A DNA stretch of 64,000 nucleotides from NCBI RefSeq assembly GCF_001747085.1, contig NZ_MDJD01000034.1, positions 434,001-498,000 on the forward strand. The letters are read 5' to 3'. The notes under the pieces were generated by a model. It did no database searches and was not told where the DNA came from. It saw only the letters and a program-made list of their open reading frames with translations. Each line of letters begins with the position of its first letter. Positions within the stretch are counted from its first letter, which is position 1. The DNA is from Flavivirga aquatica. Lineage in GTDB: Bacteria > Bacteroidota > Bacteroidia > Flavobacteriales > Flavobacteriaceae. Shown piece by piece: positions 34,792 to 44,386 of this stretch. A program made the translations under genes and the position numbers.

Positions 34792-37077
34792 TTAATTTAA
34801 ATGTTTTGCATAAAAACCCATCATAGCTTTATAAAGTTCTATTCTATTTTTTTCTTTTGTAAACCCATGACCTTCATCATATTTTACCATATAGGGTACA
34901 TCGTAACCTTTGGCTCTTAAAGCTTCAACAATTTGATCGGATTCATCAATATTTACTCTAGGATCGTTTGCTCCTTGAACTACAAATAGTGGTTTTTTTA
35001 TTTTATCTATTTGATAGACAGGAGAAACTTCTTCCATGATTACTTTTTCTTCAGGAACATCTTCATCATACCAAATTTCTTTAATTATTTTTAAATAAGG
35101 TTTCCAATATGGCGGAATGGTTTTCATAAAAGAGAATAGGTTAGATACACCAACATAATCAACACCACAAGCGTATAAATCTGGAGTTTTAGTTAAACCA
35201 CGTAAAACAGCATATCCACCATGACTACCCCCATAAATAGCTGTTTTATTTTTATCTACCCAACCTTTATCTATTACATATTGTAAACCATCTTCTACAT
35301 CATCCATAGCTTTTCTTCCAATTTGTTTAAATCCAGATTCTAAAAATGCTTTACCATAACCTCCAGAAATTCTAAAGTTTATTTGCAGAGTAGCATAACC
35401 ACGACTAGCAAAAAGTTGTGCTTCTGGGTTGAAACCCCAAGAGTCTCTAATGCCTTGTGGTCCTCCATGAGGGTTTATAATTACAGGAACTCTATTTCCA
35501 TTTAAAGCAGCTTTTGGCAAAGTAATATAACCATGGATGGTTTTACCATCTCTACTTTTAAAAGTTATTGGACGCATTTCTGCCATATCACTTTCTAGAA
35601 GGTTTGGCATTAAATTGTAGAGTAGCTCAAATTTTTCTTTAGCAGAGTCATAAGAATAATAAATACCATATAATTTATCACTTTGAAGAAATATTAAATA
35701 TTTACTTTCATCATCAGTAACATCAGCTATAGAATAATTATAATCAGGAAATTTACTTGTAATTTTTTTGTGAAGTTTTTTATAATACTTGCTTACAGGA
35801 ACAATTTCTTTTTTTTCTCCTTGAAATGAAAAATAATCTAATTCGTAGTTTCTTTTTCGAGATAAAGACACTCCTGAAACATCATAATTCTTGTTAGAAA
35901 ACAGCTTTTCGACTATTTTGTCTTTTTTAAGATCGTATAAATAGATTTGATTTTTATCACTATCAAGATTCGATACAACATAGGCTTCATGAGGGTTTTT
36001 AGATGTATAATTAAAGGCAGCAATATTAAAATTATCTTTCCAGCTTAATTTTTTCTTTAAGTTATAATTTTTATCATCTATAGTGTAATATAAATCAATA
36101 TTTACACCATCTCGCATTTTGGTAAATCCACGTAATTTCCCATCTTTATCAAATACATAAGAATTAATGGGATTAGCTAGATCTTCATTTTTGTATAATT
36201 GCTCTAGATTTCCTGTATCTATATTAATTTTATAAGGTTCAAAAATTTGACGATTATTTTTATTCATAGAAATAATCATATGGTTTTTATCCTCTTTTAA
36301 TATTTCTATAATATTTACTTTAACTCCATTAAATGGTGTTAATTCCTTTTGATTTGTACCATCAATATTTACTGCAAATAAATGGTAATTTTCATTACCT
36401 CCTTTATCCATAATATATATCAATCTATTGTCGTTTGCCCAACCAAAGCCTCTTATTAGCTCTTCTTTTTCTTCTATAACCCTTTTAACCTCATTTGTTT
36501 CAAGATTTTTTACATATACATGATTTTTAGCATTCTCATCTTTTTCTCTATAAGATAAGTAGGTTCCGTTTGCAGAAAAACTAAAAGAGCTTGCTTTTGG
36601 TTTTGCAAAGTAATCGTCAACGTTATATTTATAATTGCTTATTTTCCAGTTGGAAAGTTTAGCTAATTCTTCATTAGAAGTAGGTAATGCTATATTACCA
36701 GGAAGTGTTTTTACAGTTTTCGATAATGATAATGGTAATTTCATGCCGCCTTGATAGAAGGTACCAGTAATTATATTTTCTTTTAATTTACCAGTATATT
36801 TTATTCCTCCTTGATTAAATTTAATTGTAATAGTATTATCTATAAAAGTTGTTTCATCCATGGGGATACCTGTAGCTCCTTGTGAGGGACTATCCATAGT
36901 GGATGTGTATGTGTTATCTTCACTTTTAATACTAAATAGTAAAGGCGTCTCTGTGCCTTGTATGTATAGTTTGCCTTCCCAAGTACCAACTATGTCTTGA
37001 GCATGTAATTGTTTTGCCATGCTCAAAAATAAGAATAAAGCAGAGCTTAATTTTAAAATTGTAGTCTTCATTTTCAT
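34792..37077 (-). CDS. Secreted S9-family serine peptidase (prolyl oligopeptidase/DPP-like)
   Basis: 761 residues from ATG at 37077 (MKMKTTILKL, or two codons later). Signal peptide ends LHAQ at about 27. A beta-propeller of about 150-500 holds many YWTD-like repeats. The C-terminal alpha/beta hydrolase has nucleophile Ser in YGGSHGGYAVL (about 618), Asp in QGANDPRV (about 704) and His in DEGHGF (about 736). A short lipocalin-like N-terminal stretch (TWEGKLYIQGTE, about 32-120) precedes the propeller. It should cut peptides in the periplasm or at the surface. Monocistronic with its own terminator. Confidence 0.9.
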   Translation of the reverse strand: MKMKTTILKLSSALFLFLSMAKQLHAQDIVGTWEGKLYIQGTETPLLFSIKSEDNTYTSTMDSPSQGATGIPMDETTFIDNTITIKFNQGGIKYTGKLKENIITGTFYQGGMKLPLSLSKTVKTLPGNIALPTSNEELAKLSNWKISNYKYNVDDYFAKPKASSFSFSANGTYLSYREKDENAKNHVYVKNLETNEVKRVIEEKEELIRGFGWANDNRLIYIMDKGGNENYHLFAVNIDGTNQKELTPFNGVKVNIIEILKEDKNHMIISMNKNNRQIFEPYKINIDTGNLEQLYKNEDLANPINSYVFDKDGKLRGFTKMRDGVNIDLYYTIDDKNYNLKKKLSWKDNFNIAAFNYTSKNPHEAYVVSNLDSDKNQIYLYDLKKDKIVEKLFSNKNYDVSGVSLSRKRNYELDYFSFQGEKKEIVPVSKYYKKLHKKITSKFPDYNYSIADVTDDESKYLIFLQSDKLYGIYYSYDSAKEKFELLYNLMPNLLESDMAEMRPITFKSRDGKTIHGYITLPKAALNGNRVPVIINPHGGPQGIRDSWGFNPEAQLFASRGYATLQINFRISGGYGKAFLESGFKQIGRKAMDDVEDGLQYVIDKGWVDKNKTAIYGGSHGGYAVLRGLTKTPDLYACGVDYVGVSNLFSFMKTIPPYWKPYLKIIKEIWYDEDVPEEKVIMEEVSPVYQIDKIKKPLFVVQGANDPRVNIDESDQIVEALRAKGYDVPYMVKYDEGHGFTKEKNRIELYKAMMGFYAKHLN

Positions 37078-37234
37078 GATATGGATTAAAAAGTTCATTT
37101 TACTTCATATTCTTTAATACAACTTATAATAAAGTTATACTAAAGAATATGATTTTGGTACTATACCAAAATTTAACAATAGATTAGAAGTAAAAAAAAG
37201 TTTTTTGTTACAATATCACTAAAGAATTTTCTGA

Positions 37235-38551
37235 TTAATTTCTTATTTTTTGAACTTCAGAAATCAATTCATCTTTTATAGTACTATTTGCGGTACTTAA
37301 TGGTAGTTGATTTGCATTTAGCAAGTTGAGGGTTTCTAAAGGGGATTCACTCAAATTGTATAGGGCTTCAGAACCATTTTCAAAATAAATATATTTATGT
37401 GTATTATTTCTTATGGTATAATCTTCGTTTTCAGTATATATATAATTCCTTTTATTACCATTGGCATCAGTAAATAAGCTTTTAAAACTTTTACTATCGT
37501 TTATTTCTGTTGTGCCTGTACCTGCTATATCTGCAATAGTAGCATATAAATCTGTTGTATTTATTAAAGCATTTTCGATTTCATTTACTCTAGAAACGTC
37601 TTTACCAGAAACAATCATAGGAACGTTTACACCTCCTTGGTATATACTCCCTTTTGCTCTACGCATGTTATATTCTTGAACAACTTGGTTTGGTGTACCA
37701 TTATCTCCAACAAAAATGATAACCGTATTGTCTTTTTCTTCTTGAGATAATGAATTAATTAATCTGCCCATTTCTGTGTCCATAGCTTCTAGAGCGGCCA
37801 TATAATATGGTAAAGGATTAGCGTCTATACTAGCTTGATCTGATGCCAAGGTACCTTGAGAGTGTAAATTATTTGGAGGTAAATGAAATGGAGTGTGGGG
37901 TGCATTATAAGCTACCCATAAAAACCATGGTTGAGTTTGATCATCAACCCAATTTATAGCTAAATCTGTTAGTTTTGTAGTAATATATTCTGAAGATGAA
38001 CTAGTATTGCCATTAATATTTAATGTCCAATTAGTATAGGAACGTACACCACCTCCTAAAGTTCCTGCATAATAATCAATACCCATATTATTGGGATGAC
38101 TATTATCTTTAGATAAATGCCACTTTCCAATAACGGCATGAGTATATAAAGAGCTAGTATTTAAATCTAAGAACTTTTGTAATGATATTTCCGAAGTAGA
38201 TAATTCATCATCCACTTTAGTTACACCAGTTCTAAAACCATATTTACCTGTTATTATACCTGCTCGAGTAGGTGTGCAAGTGGGGTTTGACCAGACATTG
38301 TTAAATTGTAATCCATTATTAATTAAATTTTGAAGGTGAGGCATATTTGGTTTTATTGTACCTATATTATAGCTAGGGCATGCATCTAAACCCATATCAT
38401 CTGCAATGACAAGCAGGATATTTGGTTTACTATTTAGTCCCATAAGAGAGGAGATTTCTTCTTGATTTAATTCATCATCATTGTTACTACAAGATATTAT
38501 AAGAAGTGAGAACAAAAATAAATACACAAAACGGTAGAATGAAAAACTCAT
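37235..38551 (-). CDS. Sulfatase lipoprotein (arylsulfatase family S1)
   Basis: 438 residues. The signal ends at a lipobox LIISC (Cys21). Family S1 signature: metal-binding DD (51-52), and the formylglycine site CTPTRAGIITGKYG with Cys92. The usual motif is C-x-P-S-R; here Thr95 replaces Ser. Further family blocks are IGKWHLS, FIFVGDNGTPNQ (Asp-Asn metal ligands) and GSIYQGGVNVPMI. It should hydrolyse sulfate esters at the outer membrane or periplasm, after activation by an FGE or anSME enzyme not encoded here. Sulfated algal polysaccharide is a plausible substrate for a marine flavobacterium; no CAZyme or Sus-like pair is adjacent. Confidence 0.88.
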   Translation of the reverse strand: MSFSFYRFVYLFLFSLLIISCSNNDDELNQEEISSLMGLNSKPNILLVIADDMGLDACPSYNIGTIKPNMPHLQNLINNGLQFNNVWSNPTCTPTRAGIITGKYGFRTGVTKVDDELSTSEISLQKFLDLNTSSLYTHAVIGKWHLSKDNSHPNNMGIDYYAGTLGGGVRSYTNWTLNINGNTSSSSEYITTKLTDLAINWVDDQTQPWFLWVAYNAPHTPFHLPPNNLHSQGTLASDQASIDANPLPYYMAALEAMDTEMGRLINSLSQEEKDNTVIIFVGDNGTPNQVVQEYNMRRAKGSIYQGGVNVPMIVSGKDVSRVNEIENALINTTDLYATIADIAGTGTTEINDSKSFKSLFTDANGNKRNYIYTENEDYTIRNNTHKYIYFENGSEALYNLSESPLETLNLLNANQLPLSTANSTIKDELISEVQKIRN

Positions 38552-38663
38552 AGAATTGTTTTTATAGTTTGGTTTACAGATTATTAGACTTCTTAAAAAC
38601 GATTTAGTTTAAATATATATAAATTTTCATAATAAAGATTCGTGAAATACCCTTTAAAGATGT

Positions 38664-38671
38664 TATTTTTG
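38664..38671 (+). promoter_or_regulatory. Promoter -7 element (TATTTTTG) for the DEAH helicase gene
   Basis: TAnnTTTG match 20 bases before the ATG at 38692. Confidence 0.4.
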
Positions 38672-38691
38672 CACGTTACAAATTTTCATAT

Positions 38692-40245
38692 ATGTCCATT
38701 TCCACAACAGAATTAGAAGAAAGAAAAGCTGGTAAAGATTTATATAGTTACCAAAAAGGTGCCATAGATAAAGTTTTCAAAAGCTTTGAAGAATCTCCCA
38801 AAGATTATCATTTGTTATATCAACTTCCTACAGGAGGTGGTAAAACTGTAATTTTTTCTGAAATCGTAAGACAATATTTAAAGCTTCATAAAAAGAAGGT
38901 GTTAGTAATGACACACCGTATCGAGCTATGCAGACAAACCTCAAATGTACTTACGGAGTTTGGTGTTGGAAATAAAGTTGTTGATAGTAAGGCTGATTTA
39001 AGTGATCAAGCAGACTACAGTTGTTTTGTTGCTATGGTTGAGACTTTAAATAATAGATTAAATGATGATAAATTAGATATTTCTGATATAGGTTTAGTTA
39101 TTATTGATGAAGCTCACTATAATTCGTTTACAAAACTATTCAAGTTTTTTAATCAAGCATTCATTTTAGGTGTTACAGCAACTCCTTTGAGCTCAAGTAT
39201 TGAATTACCAATGACTGATAATTATGATGAGTTGATTGTTGGAGAAAGTATTGAATCGCTTATAGAAAATGGTTTTTTAGCACGTGCCGAAATGTTTACT
39301 TATAATGTTGGATTAACATCTTTAGTTGTTGGTGCTAACGGTGATTATACAGTAAAGTCCTCTGAAGATTTATATACAGACAATGATATGCTTACTAAGT
39401 TGTTGCAAGCTTACGAAGAGCGTTGTAAAGGTAAGAAGACTTTGATTTTTAATAATGGTATAAATACATCATTACATGTTTACGATACCTTTAGAAGAGC
39501 AGGTTATCCTGTTGCACACTTAGATAATACTAATTCTAAAAAAGAACGTGCGCAAATATTAAAATGGTTTAAGGAGACTCCTGATGCTGTTTTGACCTCA
39601 GTAAGTATTTTAACTACAGGTTTTGATGAGCCTACTGTAGATAGCATTATTTTAAACAGAGCGACAAAGTCATTAACTCTTTATTACCAAATGATTGGCC
39701 GTGGTTCTCGTATTTTAAAAGATAAGAAAACATTTTCTGTAATTGATTTAGGAAACAATTTTCATCGATTTGGACCTTGGGGAGAAGATTTAGATTGGCA
39801 ACGTATATTTAGATCTCCTAACTATTATTTAGATTCTATTTTAACTGATGATGAGTTAGAGAGTAGTTTTAGATATGAAATGCCAGATGAGTTACGTGCT
39901 AAATTTTCTAAGTCGAAAGTTGTATATTTCGATATTCAAAAGACTTATATTGATTCGGTGAGAAGTGGTGAGTCTTCAAAAGTTGTTTTAGAACGTTCTA
40001 TTGAGCAACATGCTAAAATTTGCATAGAAAACAGTGAAGATGTATATGATGCTCTTGGATTAGCTAAAATGTTAGGTGATGATATTGATTTTAGAATTCA
40101 ACGTTATACAAAATGTATTAGTAAAAGTACCTTTAATTTTGTTGAATGGTTGAAAGGGGATTATAAGAAAAAATTAAATGCTTATTTACGTTCAAATTTC
40201 GATGAAGTTTTTGAGCAAATTCATGGATATCCACCTGAAGATTAA
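38692..40245 (+). CDS. Superfamily 2 DEAH-box helicase
   Basis: 517 residues. Walker A LPTGGGKT (45-52), motif Ia THRIELCRQT (about 74-83), DEAH at 139-142, motif III VTATPLS, and in the second RecA-like domain SVSILTTGFDEPTVDS and QMIGRGSRILKDKK (motif VI). The last 120 residues are family-specific with no named domain. The type is common in Bacteroidota, resembling the SSL2/UvrB-Res group that unwinds DNA or RNA; the substrate is unknown. It is followed after 105 bases by a cold-shock-domain gene on the same strand, each with its own -7 box. Confidence 0.9.
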   Translation: MSISTTELEERKAGKDLYSYQKGAIDKVFKSFEESPKDYHLLYQLPTGGGKTVIFSEIVRQYLKLHKKKVLVMTHRIELCRQTSNVLTEFGVGNKVVDSKADLSDQADYSCFVAMVETLNNRLNDDKLDISDIGLVIIDEAHYNSFTKLFKFFNQAFILGVTATPLSSSIELPMTDNYDELIVGESIESLIENGFLARAEMFTYNVGLTSLVVGANGDYTVKSSEDLYTDNDMLTKLLQAYEERCKGKKTLIFNNGINTSLHVYDTFRRAGYPVAHLDNTNSKKERAQILKWFKETPDAVLTSVSILTTGFDEPTVDSIILNRATKSLTLYYQMIGRGSRILKDKKTFSVIDLGNNFHRFGPWGEDLDWQRIFRSPNYYLDSILTDDELESSFRYEMPDELRAKFSKSKVVYFDIQKTYIDSVRSGESSKVVLERSIEQHAKICIENSEDVYDALGLAKMLGDDIDFRIQRYTKCISKSTFNFVEWLKGDYKKKLNAYLRSNFDEVFEQIHGYPPED

Positions 40246-40299
40246 AACTTGTATTTATTTTAAACCCATATAATTATAATATCTTTTAAAAATAAGACG

Positions 40300-40307
40300 T
40301 ACCTTTG
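40300..40307 (+). promoter_or_regulatory. Promoter -7 element (TACCTTTG) for the cold-shock-domain gene
   Basis: TAnnTTTG match 43 bases before the ATG at 40351. A TTTT about 16 to 19 bases upstream is a weak -33 candidate. Confidence 0.45.
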
Positions 40308-40350
40308 TTCTAAATTTATTAACATTAAAACAGATACGATATTTTAAACT

Positions 40351-40803
40351 ATGGCAAAATCGCAAGTAACATTTAACAAAATAGAAAAAGAAAAAAAGCG
40401 CTTAAAGAAAAGAGAAGAAAAGCAAAAAAAGAAAGAAGCTCGTAAAGCTGAAGCTAAAGAAAATCCACAAGGAATTCAATTTGCATATGTTGATTTCAAT
40501 GGGAATTTAACAGATACTCCTCCAGATCCAACAATGAGGGAAAAGGTAGAGGCGGAAAGTATTGAATTAGGTATTCCTAAAAAAGAAGATAGAGAAGAGG
40601 CAGAACCAGCAAATAAAGAAGGGAAAGTTTCTTTTTTCGATCATTCTAAAGGATTTGGTTTTATAATTGATAGCGTTAATCAAGAAAAATATTTTGTTCA
40701 TGTTAGTGGGTTGCTTGAGCCTATTGAAGAAAATAATAAAGTTACTTATGAACTTGAAAGAGGTCAAAAAGGTATGAATGCAGTTCGAGTTAAAAAGATC
40801 TAA
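40351..40803 (+). CDS. Cold-shock-domain protein with lysine-rich N-terminal extension
   Basis: 150 residues. The C-terminal cold-shock domain (about 88-150) has GKVSFFDHSKGFGFI (RNP1-like KGFGFI) and KYFVHVSGL (RNP2-like YFVH), which bind single-stranded nucleic acid. The N-terminal 40 residues are almost only Lys, Glu and Arg, a probable basic coiled or disordered RNA-binding tail, then a linker. The layout, long charged N-terminus plus one CSD, is common in Flavobacteriaceae and lies near an RNA/DNA helicase. It may act as an RNA chaperone; evidence is by family. Confidence 0.92.
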   Translation: MAKSQVTFNKIEKEKKRLKKREEKQKKKEARKAEAKENPQGIQFAYVDFNGNLTDTPPDPTMREKVEAESIELGIPKKEDREEAEPANKEGKVSFFDHSKGFGFIIDSVNQEKYFVHVSGLLEPIEENNKVTYELERGQKGMNAVRVKKI

Positions 40804-40855
40804 AGTATATTTATATACCTTTATAGTTTTTTATAAATTAAAAAAAGCTATAACT

Positions 40856-40907
40856 AAAAAGCTAAATAAGTAAAGCATATTGATATACTTTACTTATTTA
40901 GCTTTTT
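40856..40907 (+). terminator. Terminator after the cold-shock-domain gene
   Basis: Perfect 20-bp stem (left arm AAAAAGCTAAATAAGTAAAG) with a 12-base loop and a T-run. The rest of the 308-bp gap 40804-41111 contains a second terminator for the opposite strand and no gene. Confidence 0.9.
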
Positions 40908-41063
40908 TTCTATACTTTTTAAAATTTTGAAGAGTATTTAATTACCAATTTTAACTATAAAATTTAATATTCTCTAGAAATTGACTTCATTCATCTTGTT
41001 AATTATAGAACTCTTTAAAACACTGATGTTTTTAATATGACAATGTAAAATAGTATTAAAATA

Positions 41064-41095
41064 AAAAAGGACTATGAATATTTATAGTCCTTTTT
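41064..41095 (-). terminator. Terminator after the OmpA-family gene
   Basis: Stem AAAAAGGACTAT/ATAGTCCTTTTT with an 8-base loop, A- and T-tracts on both sides. It lies 17 bases past the stop of the minus-strand gene. Confidence 0.85.
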
Positions 41096-41111
41096 GGTTG
41101 ATTGGTTAGAT

Positions 41112-42929
41112 CTAGTTATTAAGCGTTGTACTTAAATCAAACTCACATCGCCTTTCTTTAGCAGTCGCTTTTTTACAATCTTCTCCTTTGTTGCAATCAA
41201 TTACCACTTTTGTTTTTCCATAAGCTTTAGATTGAATTCTTGAAGATTCAAGACCTTTATCCTTAAGATAGTTTATAACAGATTTTGCACGTTTTTCCGA
41301 AAGTTCTAAGTTGTATATATCAGGACCAAAAGCATCTGTGAATGTACTTAATTTAACTATTCTATTTGGATATTCAGACATTTTTTGAACAATACTATTT
41401 AAATGTTCGTAGTACTCTGGTTTTATATCATGTTTATCAAAATCAAAGTAAATAGGAGAGAAGTTAAAATTTTCAACAACTTTTTCTTGATCTAAATAAA
41501 TATCCTTATCTATATTATCTTTTGTTACAGTTAAATTAACTGAGAATGGTGTATAATTTTGTTTGTTTACGCTAATAGTGTATGACTTACCTCTATCGGC
41601 TTCAAAAGAATATTTGGCATCTTCACCAACAGTTACAACAGTACTAGAAACTTCATTTAAGTCAATAATTTTAACTTCAGTACCAGGAAGAATTTCAGAT
41701 GTATTAGCATCCTTTACTATACCTGCTATAAATAAATCTTGGGCAATTTCAAACTTGTAAATGTTATCAGATAAGCCCGAACCTCTGTTTGAAGCAAAAT
41801 AACCCAATTCATTTTCATCATTAATAATAAAAGAAAAATCGTCTTCATTACTATTAATAGGTTCTCCTAAGTTTTTGGCATTAGAAAAAGCACCAGACAC
41901 TTTTTCAGATTTAAATATATCTAAACCACCATAGCCTTCATATCTATCAGATGAAAAATATAATGTATTATCAGAACTAATATGAGGGAACAATTCTAAA
42001 GATTCTGAATTTACTTCATTTCCTAATTTTTTAGGTGTTCCTAATTTCCCATTAGTTATATCTACAACATAAATATCAAAAGAACCAGACATATCTGAAG
42101 AGAAATATAGTTGCTTTTCGTCATTACTCAAAGCTGGATGCATTACAGAATAGTTTTTATCGTTAAATGGTAATTCTTTAATATTTTCCCATTCACCATT
42201 AGCAAATTCTGCTTTATAAATTTTCATGTGAGTAATTTTACTTTTACCTTTAGATGATCCATTTCTAGTAAAATACATTGTTTTACCATCTTTAGTGAAA
42301 GCTGCATTTGCTTCGTGTAATTTTGAATTTATACTATTTGAAAAGGCTTCTGCACTAACAATATCACCTTCTTCATTAACATTTCCTGAGTATAAATCTA
42401 AGTAAGCTTGATTAGTCCATTTATAAATATCACCACCTTCACCACGAGCAGAAGCAAAAACAACTTTATCGCCATAATAAGAAGGCCCAAAATCTGATGC
42501 CGAAGAGTTAGCAGAAATAGCTTGAATTTCATATACAACAGCATCTTCTTTCAAAGATTCTAGATAAGCATCTGTACTTATGTTTTTTCCTGAGTATTTT
42601 TGATACCAAATGTCTGCTTCACTATAATTACCAGTTCCTTTAAGAGACTTAGCATATTTATATAGGTAGGCTTTATCTACTTTATTTTCATGTTTTTCAA
42701 CTAGAGTTTTATACCATTTCGTAGCTTCAGACATATTCTTAGTATAGTAATAGCAATCACCTAGCTTTTCTAAAACTTCTTGAGATTGATTCTTTTCTTT
42801 TAAAAGAAGTTCTGAAGCTTCTTTATAAGATTTCTGCTCTAATAATCGATCAACCTTTTTTAAGTTTTGAGCAACTAGTACTTGTGAAGTCACTAGGATG
42901 GTAAAAATAAATATTGTAATTTTTTTCAT
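41112..42929 (-). CDS. OmpA-family protein with TPR, WD40-like and carboxypeptidase-regulatory modules
   Basis: 605 residues, signal peptide ends VAQ at 21. TPR-like helices occupy about 22-130. PD40/WD40-like repeats (about 140-390) include KTMYFTRNGSSKG, KQLYFSSDMSGSFDIY and NTLYFSSDRYEGYGGLDI. A CarboxypepD_reg-like beta domain is at about 400-480. The OmpA domain (about 485-605) has IYFDFDKHDIKPEYYEHL and NLELSEKRAKSVINYL, which hold the Asp and Arg that bind peptidoglycan. This resembles the PorE/SprE-like outer-membrane partners of the T9SS. It follows a PorP/SprF gene by 17 bases, so the two should be made together. Confidence 0.9.
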   Translation of the reverse strand: MKKITIFIFTILVTSQVLVAQNLKKVDRLLEQKSYKEASELLLKEKNQSQEVLEKLGDCYYYTKNMSEATKWYKTLVEKHENKVDKAYLYKYAKSLKGTGNYSEADIWYQKYSGKNISTDAYLESLKEDAVVYEIQAISANSSASDFGPSYYGDKVVFASARGEGGDIYKWTNQAYLDLYSGNVNEEGDIVSAEAFSNSINSKLHEANAAFTKDGKTMYFTRNGSSKGKSKITHMKIYKAEFANGEWENIKELPFNDKNYSVMHPALSNDEKQLYFSSDMSGSFDIYVVDITNGKLGTPKKLGNEVNSESLELFPHISSDNTLYFSSDRYEGYGGLDIFKSEKVSGAFSNAKNLGEPINSNEDDFSFIINDENELGYFASNRGSGLSDNIYKFEIAQDLFIAGIVKDANTSEILPGTEVKIIDLNEVSSTVVTVGEDAKYSFEADRGKSYTISVNKQNYTPFSVNLTVTKDNIDKDIYLDQEKVVENFNFSPIYFDFDKHDIKPEYYEHLNSIVQKMSEYPNRIVKLSTFTDAFGPDIYNLELSEKRAKSVINYLKDKGLESSRIQSKAYGKTKVVIDCNKGEDCKKATAKERRCEFDLSTTLNN

Positions 42930-42946
42930 TTTTTGAATGTTTTTTA

Positions 42947-43873
42947 TTAAAAGAACCTAGGTGATTTTTCGTAGCCTTTTTTGAATAATAATCCTAAATC
43001 ATATAAAAGGATAAATTCATGAGAAGCATTTGTGAAAACATTTATATCGCTTGTCACATGATCGTATGCATATCCAATTCTAAGTGATGGAGTAACTCTT
43101 ATGTTAATCAATCCGCTAATAGACTCATCTAAGCGGTAACCTACACCTAATTCTAAACGATCGTTATAAAGTACATTTCCTGTAACATCAAGAGATAAGG
43201 GAGCACCTTCAACATATTGTGTCATGAATGCTGGTTTTAATTTAAATTTATCACTTAATTTAAAAACATATCCAGACGTTAAATATGTATGAATTTCTTG
43301 TTTACCTGTAACAGTTTCATCATCATTAATATCTGATCCTAAAAAATTAGGTACAGACAGTCCTAAATAAAATTTATCTGTGTTATAATATACTCCAGCA
43401 CCTAAATTAAAAAAGGTTTTATCTATAGCGTCAAAAGCAGGATCTCTTCTTTCTTCTCTTGGTGTTTCTAGTATAATACCAGAAGGATCAAAATCGTAAA
43501 AATTTACACCAGCTTTCATCCCAAAAGAAAGAACCCTGCTATTATTCATATTAATTTTATAAGCAAAATCTGCACTGGCAAAATTATTACTTAAAAAATT
43601 ATTGAATTGATCTCTTGTATATGACAAACCTAATTCAATTTTTTCGTTTATAGCCTTATGAGCAAATACAGAACTTGTTTCAGGACCTTTAAAACCAGTC
43701 CATTGTATTCTATGAATAAGTCCTAAGCTTAATACATCAACATCACTTGTTGTATAAGCGGGATTTATTACGTTCATATTATACATGTATTGAGTAAATT
43801 GTGGGTTTTGTTGTGCACTAATTTTTGTGGTAATACAAATGAATGCTAATAGAAGAATTAGTTTTTGTGTCAT
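42947..43873 (-). CDS. Type IX secretion membrane protein PorP/SprF
   Basis: 308 residues. Signal peptide ends SAQ (about 20). The family hallmark QNPQFTQYMYNMNVINPAY (21-39) is followed by outer-membrane barrel strands and a C-terminal strand ending in Phe-Phe. PorP/SprF proteins help deliver or anchor a specific T9SS cargo, often a giant adhesin with a type B sorting domain encoded just upstream. No such adhesin is present here: the 513 bases upstream are gene-free. The pair with the OmpA-family gene is therefore an orphan SprF module. Confidence 0.92.
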   Translation of the reverse strand: MTQKLILLLAFICITTKISAQQNPQFTQYMYNMNVINPAYTTSDVDVLSLGLIHRIQWTGFKGPETSSVFAHKAINEKIELGLSYTRDQFNNFLSNNFASADFAYKINMNNSRVLSFGMKAGVNFYDFDPSGIILETPREERRDPAFDAIDKTFFNLGAGVYYNTDKFYLGLSVPNFLGSDINDDETVTGKQEIHTYLTSGYVFKLSDKFKLKPAFMTQYVEGAPLSLDVTGNVLYNDRLELGVGYRLDESISGLINIRVTPSLRIGYAYDHVTSDINVFTNASHEFILLYDLGLLFKKGYEKSPRFF

Positions 43874-44386
43874 TTTAAGTTTATTAAATGAATTTTTTTG
43901 TTAGTTTTTTGTAATAAGAGCCTAAAAAATAATACAACCGTAGATAGTTGTATTTTGGAGGTTAAGAGCTTATTTTGTTTCTTTAAATCATGTTTCTTTT
44001 TAATATGATAATAGTTAATTTCAATACAATAATAGTTAATTTTTATTTAAGACAATTAAACTTTACTGAACCCTTATCTAAAATGTGTTTTTTAATTATC
44101 ATTTTTATAAATACTCTTAAATAAGTAAGAAAATTAAAGTTTAATTATTTTAGTTTTATATCAAAAATAAATACATTACTACACATAACTGAGATTGTAA
44201 TCTTGTTTTAGGTAAAATCTTTTTGAGTAAGATTATCAAAATATTAAAAAATCAATAAATATTTATTTAGATAATAATTTAGATGATTAAAATTAATTTT
44301 TCATTAAAAAACTTACGTTTTTACATAAAAAGTAAGGGTTTGTTTACTTTTTGTTATCTCATTAGTATTAATAAAAACATCAAATC
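43874..44386. other. Divergent gene-free region with a 21-bp-spaced direct repeat
   Basis: 513 bases between the PorP/SprF gene (minus) and a T9SS cargo gene (plus). AATAGTTAATTT occurs at 44010-44021 and again at 44031-44042, a spacing of 21 bases, two helical turns. A small hairpin (ATACAAC/GTTGTAT) lies near 43930-43955. No ORF, no clear TAnnTTTG box. Confidence 0.5.

Noticed and set aside
40351-40480. Lysine-rich N-terminus of the cold-shock-domain protein as low-complexity noise or wrong start
   Set aside because: The frame is continuous from a promoter-proximal ATG, and such basic extensions are typical of flavobacterial CSD proteins.
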